A DNA stretch of 64,000 nucleotides, from NCBI RefSeq assembly GCF_016714285.1, contig NZ_JADJNN010000002.1:333001-397000 (forward strand). Reading direction: 5' to 3'. The DNA comes from Nannocystis sp. GTDB taxonomy: Bacteria; Myxococcota_A; Polyangia; Nannocystales; Nannocystaceae. A program made the translations under genes and the position numbers. Below the pieces are notes generated by a model, which saw nothing but the letters and a program-made list of their open reading frames with translations, was not told where the DNA came from and searched no databases. Shown one piece after another: positions 25,258-34,839 of this stretch; positions within the stretch are counted from its first letter, which is position 1; each line of letters starts with the position of its first letter.

Positions 25258-27594
25258 ATGGCACGTCAGAACCTGTTGCTCGTCGACGGAGATGCCCGGC
25301 ACTTGCGGGTGCTGGAGGTGAGCCTGCGTCGGGCAGGTTTCAGCATCACCAGCGCCGACACAACTGCGAAGGCGCTGCAGTACCTCGAGCATGCGGAGCC
25401 GGACCTGATCATCTCGGACACGCAGCTGCAGGGTGGGGATGGCTTCGAATTCTGTCGAGCAGTCAAACAGAACCCTCGCTGGGCGGCGATCCCGTTCATC
25501 TTCCTCACCAGCGCCACCGAGCTGGAGGACAAGGTCCGCGGACTTGAGCTGGGGGTTGAGGACTACCTGACCAAGCCGATCTACGTAAAGGAGGTCACGA
25601 CGCGGGTGAAGATGCTGCTGCAGCGCAAGCAGCAGGAGCGTCTCGGTCGCAAGGATGCGCGGACAAAATTCAGCGGGCAGCTGGCCGACATGGCGATCGT
25701 CGACCTGCTCCAGACGATCGAGATCTCGCGGAAGAGCGGGACGATCGAGTTTGAGACGGACCTCGGCAACGCGACGGTGTGGTTTCGCGACGGACGGGTG
25801 ATCGACGCCAAGATGGGCCGCTTGCAGGCGGCGGCGGCGGTCTACCGTCTGCTCGGGATCAACGAGGGGACCTTCGAGGTCGAGTTCCGCAATATCAGCC
25901 GGGCCGGCGTCATCGAGGAGACGACGCAGAGCTTGCTCATGGAGGGGATGCGACGCATCGACGAGTGGGTGCGTCTGCTCGAGGGCTTACCGCCCCTCGA
26001 CCATGTGTTGACGGTGGATCAGCGGTTGCTGGCGGGACGAGCAGAGCCCTTGAGCCCGGTTCAGCTGGCGCTGCTGCGTCGCTTTGACGGCCGGCGGACG
26101 ATCGTTGAGATCATTGACGACAGCGGGGCCGATGATCTGGAGGCGCTGGAGGCGATCGGTGGCCTGTACTTCGAAGGCCTGCTCACCGATGAGAAGGCGA
26201 GCGCGGAGGAGGAGCACGACGATCCAGCGGTTGCGAACCTCGAGGCATGGGACCCAGCCGTGACCCGCGCCGGTGTACCGCCCCTGCCTGTGGTCGCGGT
26301 CGACCCGGCGAAGCCGCTGACCAGCGTCGCCGACCTACCGCCCTTGCCGAGCTATCCGCTGCCTTTTCCGAACCTCAGCGCCAACGTCGACCACGATGAT
26401 GTACTCGTGGGTGGGATCCCCGACGATGTACGTGAGCCGCAGCTGCCTGAGGACGGGAAGGTCATCGCCATGACCAGCGGGCGCCAGCGGCGCACCGACA
26501 AGGCGCCGACCAGCGTGATGATTCAGTCGACGACGGTCCGACGCCTCGAGGCGGTCGACGGGTTGGTCGCGCTACCGATGGGGACCGCTCGCGCGGAGGC
26601 CTTCGGCGAGCTGCAGTCGGAGGCCGCCGAGGCGCGACCGGACGCTCGAACGCACTCGCCGTCATCGTCCATCATCGTGCGTTCGCGGGAGATCGAGATG
26701 CGATCTTCCGCGTCCGCGTCCGGGTCCGCGTCGATCGCGGCGAATAGCACCGTGAGCAGCACGACGGTCGACTCATCGCCGCCGGCCACGGCGTCCGACA
26801 CCTGGCCCCACGAGACCCCGCCTCAATTGCTCGCCGAGAGCACGGATGACATGGGTCGTCTTAGCGCCTTGGTCGCCGCCTTGAACCAGAGCGCGACCAG
26901 TCCAGCCGAGGAGTTGCGCGCCGAGACGGAGCGCGAGGTGGAGACAACACCACAGCCGCCATCGTTGTTGTGGGGCTGGCTCCTCGTGGCGGCGTTGGGT
27001 GTGGTTGTGATCGTGCTGCTCAAGCCGTGGGACATGAACCGACGCACGAACCGATCAGTGGTAGCCGCCAGCGAGGGGAAGGTGATCGCACCGACCCAAG
27101 TGGAGACGAAGGTGCCGGTGGCGACGCGGCTTGCGAAGCCGGTGGTCGAGAAGCCAGTGCTTGAGAAGCCGGTGGTCGAGGAGCCGGTGCCGCCCCCGCC
27201 CCTGCCAGTTCAGCCAGGGGCAGATCCAGCAGCGTTGAAACAGGAGGTGGAGCGGGCCTCGAAGCTGTACATGTCCGGGAAGCTGAAGGAGGCGCTGGTT
27301 GCGGTCGAAGCGGCGCTGGCGATGGACCCGCGACATGCGCCAGCGCTGCTGCTCAAGGCCAACGTGCTCATCGAGCGCAAGGACCTTGAGGCGGCGAAGC
27401 AGGCGGTGGACGCAGCGATCGCCAGCGACCCGGGGCTGGCCGACGCCCAGCTGGCGCTCGGTGTGATCGAACAGGAGCGCGGCGCGACGGATGCGGCGAT
27501 CGCTGCGTATGAGAAGTTTCTCGAGCTCGCGCCCAAGTCTCGCTACGCGGCGAGCATCCGTGGCACGCTCAAGCAGCTGCAGCGCGGGAAATAG
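25258..27594 (+). CDS. Response regulator with DUF4388-type domain, membrane segment and C-terminal TPR
   Basis: The 778-residue protein starts with a receiver domain: acidic pair near residues 10-12, phospho-acceptor Asp54 in IISDTQ, and Lys106 in YLTKPI. A DUF4388/PATAN-like domain follows (residues about 135-240, FSGQLADMAIVDLLQTIEISRKSGTIEFE), a module found in many delta-proteobacterial regulators. A long disordered Ser/Pro/Asp region comes next, then one membrane helix at about 572-590 and TPR repeats after residue 650. The C-terminal TPR part would face the periplasm if the receiver is cytoplasmic. No histidine kinase is adjacent. GAGGGA precedes the ATG. Confidence 0.82.
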   Translation: MARQNLLLVDGDARHLRVLEVSLRRAGFSITSADTTAKALQYLEHAEPDLIISDTQLQGGDGFEFCRAVKQNPRWAAIPFIFLTSATELEDKVRGLELGVEDYLTKPIYVKEVTTRVKMLLQRKQQERLGRKDARTKFSGQLADMAIVDLLQTIEISRKSGTIEFETDLGNATVWFRDGRVIDAKMGRLQAAAAVYRLLGINEGTFEVEFRNISRAGVIEETTQSLLMEGMRRIDEWVRLLEGLPPLDHVLTVDQRLLAGRAEPLSPVQLALLRRFDGRRTIVEIIDDSGADDLEALEAIGGLYFEGLLTDEKASAEEEHDDPAVANLEAWDPAVTRAGVPPLPVVAVDPAKPLTSVADLPPLPSYPLPFPNLSANVDHDDVLVGGIPDDVREPQLPEDGKVIAMTSGRQRRTDKAPTSVMIQSTTVRRLEAVDGLVALPMGTARAEAFGELQSEAAEARPDARTHSPSSSIIVRSREIEMRSSASASGSASIAANSTVSSTTVDSSPPATASDTWPHETPPQLLAESTDDMGRLSALVAALNQSATSPAEELRAETEREVETTPQPPSLLWGWLLVAALGVVVIVLLKPWDMNRRTNRSVVAASEGKVIAPTQVETKVPVATRLAKPVVEKPVLEKPVVEEPVPPPPLPVQPGADPAALKQEVERASKLYMSGKLKEALVAVEAALAMDPRHAPALLLKANVLIERKDLEAAKQAVDAAIASDPGLADAQLALGVIEQERGATDAAIAAYEKFLELAPKSRYAASIRGTLKQLQRGK

Positions 27595-27645
27595 GCGCTC
27601 GCTACGCTTGAACTCGCCGCGAAAGCGCGCTACGCCCCTGCCGGC

Positions 27646-28677
27646 GTGCGTGCTGGACCGAAGATCCTCGCCATCGAGTCGTCGTGCGACGAGACTGCAT
27701 GTGCCGTCGTCGAGGGCCTGCAGGTGCGTGCGAGCGTGGTCGCGTCGCAAGTGGCGATCCACGCGGCGTACGGCGGCGTGGTGCCGGAGCTCGCAAGTCG
27801 ACATCATCTGACGGCGGCGGTGCCGGTGCTGCGCGCGGCTCTCGTGCAGGCCGGGTTGCCGCTGCACGAGCTCGACGCGTTGGCGGTGACGGAGGGCCCG
27901 GGGCTGGTGGGGGCGCTGCTGGTGGGCGTGCAGATGGCGCAGGGGCTGGCGCTGGCGACCGGGTTGCCGCTGCACGGGATCCACCACATGGAGGGCCATC
28001 TGCTGTCGCCGTTTCTCGGCGACCATGCGACGGCGGCGCGAGACTTCGTACCGCATCTGGCGCTGTCGGTGTCGGGTGGGCACAGCGAGCTGGTGCTGGT
28101 CGAGGGGCTCGCTCGCTACCAGGTGCTCGGCAGCACCCGCGACGATGCGGCTGGTGAGGCCTTCGACAAGGTGGCCAAGCTACTCGGGCTCGGGTACCCG
28201 GGCGGGCCTGTGATCGACCGGCTGGCGCGCGAGGGAGATCCACAGGCGATCGCGTTTCCCCGGGCGATGCTCGACCGCCAGCGCTTCGAATTCTCGTTCT
28301 CGGGGTTGAAGACGGCGGTCGCGGTGCACCTGCAACAGCACGGGCAGCCAAGTTCGCGCGCTGCGCTGGCGGACCTTTGCGCGTCGTTTCAGGCAGCGGT
28401 GGTGGACGTCCTGGTGATGAAGGCGCGGCTGGCCCGGCGTAAGTTTGGCTGCGTGGCCATGACGATCGTCGGCGGTGTGTCGGCGAATCACGGGCTGCGC
28501 GAGGCCATGGCGGCCGCTGCACGCCAGGACGGCTTCGAGTTGTGGACACCGGAACTGCGCTACTGCGGCGACAATGCGGCGATGATCGCGGCGGCTGCTG
28601 CGTTGCGGGTGCAGGCCGGGCTGGCCCCGGGTGTGCGGGTGTTCGCCAGCGGGGCGATCGATGAGGTGCGCCGATGA
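27646..28677 (+). CDS. tsaD: tRNA N6-adenosine threonylcarbamoyltransferase TsaD
   Basis: The 343-residue protein (start GTG) has the opening LAIESSCDETACAVV, the metal-binding HHMEGH motif, LSVSGGHSELVLV and a C-terminal GGVSANHGLR. TsaD transfers the threonylcarbamoyl group to A37 of ANN-decoding tRNAs with TsaB, TsaE and TsaC. The length fits. It overlaps rsmA by four bases (ATGA), forming a tsaD-rsmA-mutM unit. Confidence 0.95.
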   Translation: MRAGPKILAIESSCDETACAVVEGLQVRASVVASQVAIHAAYGGVVPELASRHHLTAAVPVLRAALVQAGLPLHELDALAVTEGPGLVGALLVGVQMAQGLALATGLPLHGIHHMEGHLLSPFLGDHATAARDFVPHLALSVSGGHSELVLVEGLARYQVLGSTRDDAAGEAFDKVAKLLGLGYPGGPVIDRLAREGDPQAIAFPRAMLDRQRFEFSFSGLKTAVAVHLQQHGQPSSRAALADLCASFQAAVVDVLVMKARLARRKFGCVAMTIVGGVSANHGLREAMAAAARQDGFELWTPELRYCGDNAAMIAAAAALRVQAGLAPGVRVFASGAIDEVRR

Positions 28678-29531
28678 TTGACTCGCCAGGACAGTTGCTC
28701 AAGCGCCACGGGCTGCATGCTCGGCACAGTTGGGGGCAAAATTTCTTGCATGCGCAGTCGGTGCACGAGGCGATCGTGCGCGCATCGGGGGCGCGCGCCG
28801 GGATGCGCGTGGTGGAGATCGGCGCGGGGCTCGGGACCCTGACCGACCACCTGCTCGCTACGGGCGCGGAGGTGTGGGCGATCGAACGTGATCGCGACCT
28901 GTGCACGGTATTGCGGGCGGAGCTCGGCGATCGCCCCAACCTGGTGCTGCACGAGGCCGACGCGGTGCGCTTCGACTACGCGGCGGCGGCGAAGGACCAG
29001 GTGACGCCGCCGGCGATCGTCGGCAACTTGCCGTACCAGTTGACCGGGCCGCTGCTGTTCGTGCTGCTCGATCACCACGCGTGGACTGGACCGTGGGTGG
29101 TGATGGTGCAGAAGGAAGTGGCCGACCGGCTCTGTTCGCCGCCGGGTTCGCGCGAGTACGGTGGGGTGACCGCGGTGATGTCTCGCGTGCGGGCGGTGAC
29201 TCGCGTGTGCGCGGCGCCGCGGGGCTGCTTCCTGCCGCCGCCGCGGGTCGACTCGGCGGTGATCCGGCTCGACCCGCACCCGCAGCCGCGGGGCGAGGTG
29301 GCCGATGCGCACGGCTTCCAGCAGCTGGTGCGGGCGACGTTCCAGCAGCGGCGCAAGGTGCTGAGCAACGCGTTGACCTCGCTCGCAGGGCGTGATGCGG
29401 CGTTGCGCTGGTGTGCGGTGGCGGGCGTCGATCCGGGGATCCGCCCCGAGCGGCTGGGGCCCGAGGAGTTCGCGGCGCTGCAGCGGGCGCGCGAGGCCGA
29501 GGGAGCGAGCGGCGATGCCGGAGCTCCCTGA
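28674..29531 (+). CDS. rsmA: 16S rRNA dimethyladenosine transferase RsmA (KsgA)
   Basis: The 285-residue protein has SWGQNFL at the N-terminus, SAM motif VVEIGAGLGTLT, AIERDRDL, the catalytic NLPYQLTGPLLF and the downstream VMVQKEVADRLC. It dimethylates A1518 and A1519 of 16S rRNA during small-subunit maturation. It overlaps tsaD by 4 bp and mutM by 17 bp. Confidence 0.95.
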   Translation: MIDSPGQLLKRHGLHARHSWGQNFLHAQSVHEAIVRASGARAGMRVVEIGAGLGTLTDHLLATGAEVWAIERDRDLCTVLRAELGDRPNLVLHEADAVRFDYAAAAKDQVTPPAIVGNLPYQLTGPLLFVLLDHHAWTGPWVVMVQKEVADRLCSPPGSREYGGVTAVMSRVRAVTRVCAAPRGCFLPPPRVDSAVIRLDPHPQPRGEVADAHGFQQLVRATFQQRRKVLSNALTSLAGRDAALRWCAVAGVDPGIRPERLGPEEFAALQRAREAEGASGDAGAP

Positions 29532-30378
29532 AGTCGAATCGGTTCGCCGCGGTCTGGTCGCGGCGAAGTTGCAAGCCCCAGTCTGCTCGCTGTGGCGTAG
29601 CGCGTTCAAGCTGCGCATCGGCAAGCACTGGGAGAGCGAGAACCTCGAGTGCCTGCGTGGGGCGACACCAGGGGCGGTGGGGCGGCGGGGTAAGTACATC
29701 GTGTGGTCGTTTCGTGGGGCTGATGATGCGCCGCTCGGGCTGGTGATCCACCTCGGGATGAGCGGGCGTTGTGGGGTTGCGATCGCATCGCAGCCGCGGG
29801 TGCTACACACCCACCTGGCCCTGGGCTTCGCCGACGGACGCGAGCTGCGACTGGTCGATCCGCGGCGCTTCGGCGGCCTGCGAGCGGGGCCGTGGGAGAC
29901 GCTCATGACGAGCCCGCCGATCGGTGAGCTCGGGCCCGAGCCACTCGATCCGGACCTCTCCGGCGAGCTGCTGCAAGCGCGGCTCGGTGCGTCGGCGCGA
30001 CCGATCCGCGACGCGTTGCTCGATCAGGAGGCGATCGCGGGGCTCGGCAATATCTATGCGGTCGAGGCGTTGTTCCTCGCGGGCATCCACCCGCAGATCG
30101 AGGCGCGTCGTCTGCATCGCAGCGCGTGGGACCGCCTCGCAGTGGCGATCGTCGGCGTGCTGCGGCAGGGCATCGAGAACGGCGGGACCACGCTCAAGGA
30201 TTTTCGCAACGTGATCGGTGAGGTCGGTCGCAATCAGGACGACCTGAGGGTGTATGGGCGAGCGGGCGAGGCATGCCCGCGTTGCGGCGAGGCGTTGCGT
30301 GGCTTTGTATCGGGCGGGCGCAGCGGGGCTTTCTGTCCCCGCGACCAGGCGAGGCCGAGGACTCGCTTGTTGCGCTGA
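29515..30378 (+). CDS. mutM: Formamidopyrimidine-DNA glycosylase (MutM/Fpg) with an altered zinc finger
   Basis: The 287-residue protein begins MPELPEVESVRRGL with catalytic Pro2 and Glu3. It has the H2TH region (QEAIAGLGNIYAVEALFLAGIHP) and the lesion-recognition GGTTLKDF. The C-terminal zinc finger reads CPRCG...GRSGAFCPRDQ: the last of the four zinc cysteines is Asp, and the usual GRSTxxC Thr is Gly. A short basic tail follows instead of the normal end at CQ. Removal of 8-oxoguanine and AP-lyase activity are expected from the family, but zinc binding may be weakened. The start lies within rsmA's last codons. Confidence 0.9.
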   Translation: MPELPEVESVRRGLVAAKLQAPVCSLWRSAFKLRIGKHWESENLECLRGATPGAVGRRGKYIVWSFRGADDAPLGLVIHLGMSGRCGVAIASQPRVLHTHLALGFADGRELRLVDPRRFGGLRAGPWETLMTSPPIGELGPEPLDPDLSGELLQARLGASARPIRDALLDQEAIAGLGNIYAVEALFLAGIHPQIEARRLHRSAWDRLAVAIVGVLRQGIENGGTTLKDFRNVIGEVGRNQDDLRVYGRAGEACPRCGEALRGFVSGGRSGAFCPRDQARPRTRLLR

Positions 30379-30438
30379 GGCGCTGGACGCTGGGCATCGC
30401 CGTGGGCGCGAAACAGACCGCTTGCCAGAGATTCAGGC

Positions 30439-31101
30439 ATGGGCGCACACTGGCGCCGCAGCTCCGACGGAATGGACGAAGTCCACAGCACTGGCCCGAC
30501 ATCCATGGCGCAGGAGGCGCGGACCGACGAGGTGCTCATGGCGAGCTTCCGCGACGGTGAGGTGCGGGCCTTCGATGTACTGGTTGTGCGGCACCGCCGA
30601 GGGCTGTTCAACTTTTTGCTGCGCAGCGTGCAGAACCGGAGTCGGGCGGAGGAGATGTTGCAGGAGGTGTTCCTGCGGGTGGTACGGTCGAAGGACCGCT
30701 ACGAGCACACGGCGAAGTTCACGACCTGGGTGTACACGATCGCCCGGAATCTGTGCGTGGACGAGAGTCGTCGGGCGAAGTTCCGACGCACGGTGTCACT
30801 CGACGCGCCGCGACGGGGAGACGGGAGTGAGGATGGTCCGGCGATGTTGGACTCGGTGGCGGCGGATCAGGTCGCCACCGATGACGCCGCCGCGGCGCCG
30901 CAGATCCGCGGACGGATCGCCAGGGCGATCGACCTGCTGCCCGACGATCAGCGCGAGGTGTTCCTGATGCGGCAGGTGAGCGGGCTGTCGTTCAAGGAGA
31001 TCGGTGAGATCGTGGGCGCGCCGGAGAACACAGTGAAGAGTCGGATGCGCTACGCGCTCGACAAGCTGCGCACCGAGCTCGCCGATTTTCACGACGGCTG
31101 A
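30439..31101 (+). CDS. ECF-type RNA polymerase sigma factor
   Basis: Up to 220 residues. Region 2 is seen in DEVLMASFRDGEVRAFDVLVVRH and AEEMLQEVFLRVVRS...TTWVYTIARNLCVDESRR. Region 4 is seen in LLPDDQREVFLMRQVSGLSFKEIGEIVGAPENTVKSRMRYALDKLR. The two are joined by a charged linker. Several starts are possible; the family-like part begins near MAQEART at 30505, and the longer ATG is kept because no clear ribosome site separates them. No anti-sigma gene follows. The gene ends by overlapping the convergent rnhB by 13 bp. Confidence 0.9.
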   Translation: MGAHWRRSSDGMDEVHSTGPTSMAQEARTDEVLMASFRDGEVRAFDVLVVRHRRGLFNFLLRSVQNRSRAEEMLQEVFLRVVRSKDRYEHTAKFTTWVYTIARNLCVDESRRAKFRRTVSLDAPRRGDGSEDGPAMLDSVAADQVATDDAAAAPQIRGRIARAIDLLPDDQREVFLMRQVSGLSFKEIGEIVGAPENTVKSRMRYALDKLRTELADFHDG

Positions 31102-31760
31102 GCTGCGAGCGTGAGCTGGTCGCTGGGGAGCTTCTCGGCGCCCCAGCTCTTGCGAGCTTCGGGTGGGAGACCGCCGTGGCTGCGGGCGTAGGCGTCGAGG
31201 AAGCGACGGGTGGCGGCATTGGCATAGCCGCCGCCGGCGACGGGGCCGAACTCGGCGTGGTAGCGGTCGCAGATCTCGGCGAAGGCGGCGTCACGGGCGT
31301 GCTTGGCGAGGATCGATGCGGCGGCGACGGCGACGTGGGCCGACTCGCCGTCGTTGACGGCTTGCAGGCGGGGAAAGTGGCGCTGCAGCGGACGAAAGAG
31401 ATTGGCGCCGTCGCAGATGATCGTGGCGGTCTGAGGGGCTTCGAGTCGGCGCAGGAGACGGAGCGCGACGTCCTGCTCGAGGCGATTGAGTTGGCCGCGG
31501 AAGGTATGCTCGTCGATGATCTCGACGGGGACGAGCTCGCAGGCGGAGGCGAGGGCGTGGCGGTGGATCTGCGCGCTGAGGCCGGCGCGAAGGTCCTGGG
31601 CCTTCGCGCCGGAGCCGAAGCGCTTGCTGTCCTGCACGCCGAGCTCGCGGAGGGCGATCCCGCCGGCCTCGTCGAGGAGGACCACGGCGAGGGCCATGGG
31701 GCCGAGGATCGGTCCGCGGCCGGCCTCGTCGACGCCGTACACGCGATCGCTGCGGCTCAT
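31089..31760 (-). CDS. rnhB: Ribonuclease HII
   Basis: The 223-residue protein opens VYGVDEAGRGPILGPMALAVVLL with the catalytic Asp-Glu pair, then DSKRFGSG and ICDGANLF; the later active-site aspartate region is less typical in the block LQAVNDGESAHVAVAAASILAK. It cuts RNA-DNA hybrids and misincorporated ribonucleotides. The ATG overlaps the putative natural stop of the upstream dynamin-like gene as ATGA, so it is the last gene of that operon. The sequence AGCGATCGCGTGTACGGC at its start also occurs about 70 bp upstream. Confidence 0.92.
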   Translation of the reverse strand: MSRSDRVYGVDEAGRGPILGPMALAVVLLDEAGGIALRELGVQDSKRFGSGAKAQDLRAGLSAQIHRHALASACELVPVEIIDEHTFRGQLNRLEQDVALRLLRRLEAPQTATIICDGANLFRPLQRHFPRLQAVNDGESAHVAVAAASILAKHARDAAFAEICDRYHAEFGPVAGGGYANAATRRFLDAYARSHGGLPPEARKSWGAEKLPSDQLTLAAQPS

Positions 31761-34700
31761 GGAGCGACCCTCTCGAGGCTGCCGAGCACCGCGTCGAGGC
31801 CGTACACGCGATCGCTGGGTTGGGGGCTGCCAGCAGGCTGAGGCGGCGACGTGGCGGCGGGCGCGGGGCCGAGGCCGCGGTGTGGCGTGCCTGTCGGTGG
31901 GCCTGCCGGATGTGGCGGAACAGGCCGCGGATGAACTTGCGCCAGCTGGCGGCGACTGGCTGGAGGGCGACGCGGTAGCGCTCGCGGAGGGCGGCCTCAC
32001 CCTTGGCGACGGTGGGGCCGTGTTCGATGACGAGGCTGGCGACGAAGCCGGAGGAGTCGAGGCTGTCGAGGAAGCCGTTGGCCCAGGGGACGAGACGGCC
32101 GGTGAGAACGTCGGCGAGGGCGTCGGCGCCTGGCGTTTGGGTCAGGTCGGCGAGGGCGGTCTGGAGGGCGCGCAGGATGCTGTCCCGAAGGACAGCTGCG
32201 AGGTAGGTGGCGTCTTGCGGGGCGAGGAAGGCGCGCGCGGGGGCAGAGCCGGCGCGGAGGATGCCGAGCGCGAGGCACTCGCGGGTGAGCACGTCGTCGA
32301 GGCCGAGGATCTGGCCGTACACGGTGTCGGCGAAGCTGACGAGGCGGAACTCGAGCTGGCCAGGGTCGCTGGCGTCGCCGCGGGCGGCGTCGTCGGCCTT
32401 GGCGTCGAGGGCGTCGGCGGCGGCGAGGACGACCTCGCGTGCGTGGCCGAGAGCGTCGGCGAGGCGACGGGTGGTGAGCGAGCGCTTGAGTTCGCGGGCT
32501 CGCTCGAAGAAGTGACGCTCGAGGGCGTCCTCTACCGCGACGAAGGGGTCGTCGCTGTGGTTCCCCTCGGCGGTGCGCAACGTGAGGGCGGCGCTGGCGG
32601 AGATCGGGAGGACGTCGAGGAGGATCTGTCCGAACTGTTCGCGCAAGTAGGTGACGAGCTCGACGCGCTCCTCGGCGTCGAGGGTGTCGACCTTGTTGAG
32701 CACACCGAGGACCTGGCGGCCGTCGGCGCTGACGCTCTTGAGGGCGCTGCCCTCGGAGGCCGCGCCGCCGCGGGTGGCGGAGAAGATCCAGATGATCGCG
32801 TCGGCCTCCTCGACGAACTCGCGAGTGACTCGCTCGTGGAAGGTGTCGAGGGCATTGAGGCCGGGGGTGTCGACGACAGCGGCCTCGCCGAGGCGCGAGC
32901 CGGTGCGCTCGATCTCCATGTGGCGGATCCGGCTGGCCTCGATGTCGTCGAGGTGTTGCAGGAAGGTGTGTACCTCGTCGCGGGCGATGGTGGCGATGCT
33001 GCCGTCGCGGTAGTGGACGCGCGCGCTGCCGCTGGGCCCGCGACGAAACAGGTTGATCGTCGAGGTGGTGGGCAGCACGCCCATGGGCGCGACGGCCTCA
33101 CCGAGCAGGGCGTTGATGAAGGTGCTCTTGCCGGACGAGAACTCGCCCATGATGGCGATCGTCAGCGGTCTTGCGAGGCGCTCGCGCGCCGCGATGACGC
33201 CGGAGAGGGCGTCCTGTACGCCGCTCAGCGGGACGCCGAGGATCCGCCCGGGCATGGCGGCGAGCAGGGTGGTAGCGGCGGTGAGGAGATCTTCGAGGCG
33301 GTTGCTCTCGACAGGGCGTGCGAGCTCGGTGAGCAGGGCGCGGGCGTGCTCGTGCTCGGGGAATTCGGTGAGCACCTCGACGAGGTACTCCTGTGCGGCC
33401 TCGGGCAGATTGCGTTGCAGGCACAGCTCGGCGGAGGCGAGGGCACGCTGGCTGCGAACGACGGTGAGGCGCGAGCCAGCGTCCCGGATCGGTGAGATCT
33501 CGTCGGGGCCCCAGGGGCCGCCGAGGTCGGCCTGGGCGCGGAAACGTGGTGGCGGTCCGGGCAGGAAGTCCTCGCCGACCTGTTCGTCGCGCTCCTCGAG
33601 GCGCTTGCGGACATGGACGAGGCGGAGCTCCTCGGGCGCGGTCGGGCTGTCGCGCAGCTGCTTGCGGATCGCGGCGACGAGGGTGGGTGGACGGAGATCT
33701 GCCCGAAGGGACAGGTGAGCGAGCTCGTGGAGGTAACGCTCGAGGAGGTCGGCCGGGGCGGCACGGGCGGCGATGGCGAGGGCGTCGAGACAGGCGCTGC
33801 GGCCGGCGATCGGCGTTGCTGCGCCGCTGCTTGGCCAGGTGGCGGCTTCGGCGAGCGCCCACAGGCGCTGGCGGCGTGGGTCCTCGGAGGCGCGCTGGAG
33901 GTGGCGGAGGGCGAGCTCGCGGGTGCGTTCGGGCTGGCTCTCGGGACCTGTCCCAAGGCACAGGCCGATGCGGATGCGGAGCTCGTCCCATGCGGGGTCG
34001 TCACTGTCGACCTTCGCCAGCGCGGCCTCGGAGCCGAGGCGGTCGCCCTTGGCGGCGAGGGCGAGGGCGAGGTAGGCGTGGGCGGTCCGGGCGTCGTCGC
34101 TGGGTGTGGCCGGTTGGCCATCACTCGCGGTCGGTGGTTCGGCCTCGCTGCTGAGCCAGGCGATCGCCTCGTCGACGCTCTCGGCGGCGAGGGAGATCTG
34201 AGCGCCCTCGGCGATGAGGAGCTGACGCAGGGGGCCGTGGGTGCCCTCGGGGAGGCGTGCGCGGGTCTTGTGCAGCTCGAGCAGGGCGCGTTCGTGTCGG
34301 CCACGGTGGGCCTGCGCGAGGGTGGTGAGCAGGTGAAAGACGAAGCGGGTCTCGGGTTGGAGCGAGCCGCCGAGCTCATCGAGCAGCTTGCGTGCGCGGC
34401 GGAGGGCGTCGAGGCTGGCATCGAACTCGCTGCGCAGGAGGTGCTCCGTGGCCTCGACGAGCGGGCCGCCCACGTTACGCTCGCCGCGTTTGCCGAGGCC
34501 TTCAGCGAAGGCGCTCAGGACATCGATGCGCGCGGGGGTGACGAGGGCTTGTTCGATGAGGGTGAGGGCGAGGCTGAGGAGCAGGCTGGGGTCGTTGGGC
34601 CGGGTCTTGATCGGTGCCTGGAGGCGTTCATGGGCGGTGGCGAATTGGCCGGCGCGGCGGAGGTCATGGGCCTGGGTGAGCGCGCGCGCGACTTCCTCGG

Positions 34701-34839
34701 GCTGCTGCGGGCCGGCGACTTCGGTGATCGCCTTGCCGACGCGCTTGGCCCAGCCGCCGAGCGCGGAGCCGACAGATCGGAGGGTGTTGGCTGGGCCTGC
34801 GGGGTCGTCCTTGGGGTGGTCGTCGCTGCCGTTGGTCAT
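31757..34839 (-). CDS. Large bacterial dynamin-like GTPase with N-terminal repeat region; apparent frameshift near the C-terminus
   Basis: Residues 1-540 are helical, TPR-like (for example DLRRAGQFATAHERLQAPIK, AYLALALAAKGDRLGSEAAL). The GTPase domain has G1 GEFSSGKSTFINALLG (about 560-575), G3 DTPGLN (about 656) and G4 NKVD (about 718), with a helical stalk after it. The uninterrupted frame runs on through rnhB as an arginine-rich tail that looks like non-coding translation. A neighbouring frame instead ends SDRVYGLDAVLGSLERVAP and stops exactly at the rnhB ATG. I infer a one-base shift between about 31780 and 31930 and give the end accordingly. It overlaps the second dynamin-like gene by 4 bp. 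Three dispersed palindromes or variants lie inside it. Confidence 0.8.
32180..32195. repeat. Dispersed palindrome CTGTC-N6-GACAG (perfect arms)
   Basis: CTGTC CCGAAG GACAG, extended by one base pair each side, lies inside the large dynamin-like gene (coding AVLRDS on the minus strand). Confidence 0.6.
33699..33714. repeat. Dispersed palindrome, one mismatch
   Basis: CTGCC CGAAGG GACAG with AT/GT flanks lies inside the large dynamin-like gene, in its N-terminal repeat region. Confidence 0.5.
33948..33963. repeat. Dispersed palindrome, one mismatch
   Basis: CTGTC CCAAGG CACAG lies inside the large dynamin-like gene, about 250 bp from the previous copy. Confidence 0.5.

Noticed and set aside
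31291..31756. Extension of the large dynamin-like protein through rnhB
   Set aside because: The arginine/proline-rich translation has no protein-like pattern and lies antiphase to a clear RNase HII gene.
31486..33495. A 669-codon open frame on the plus strand inside the dynamin region
   Set aside because: It is antisense to a gene with complete GTPase motifs and shows only biased composition.
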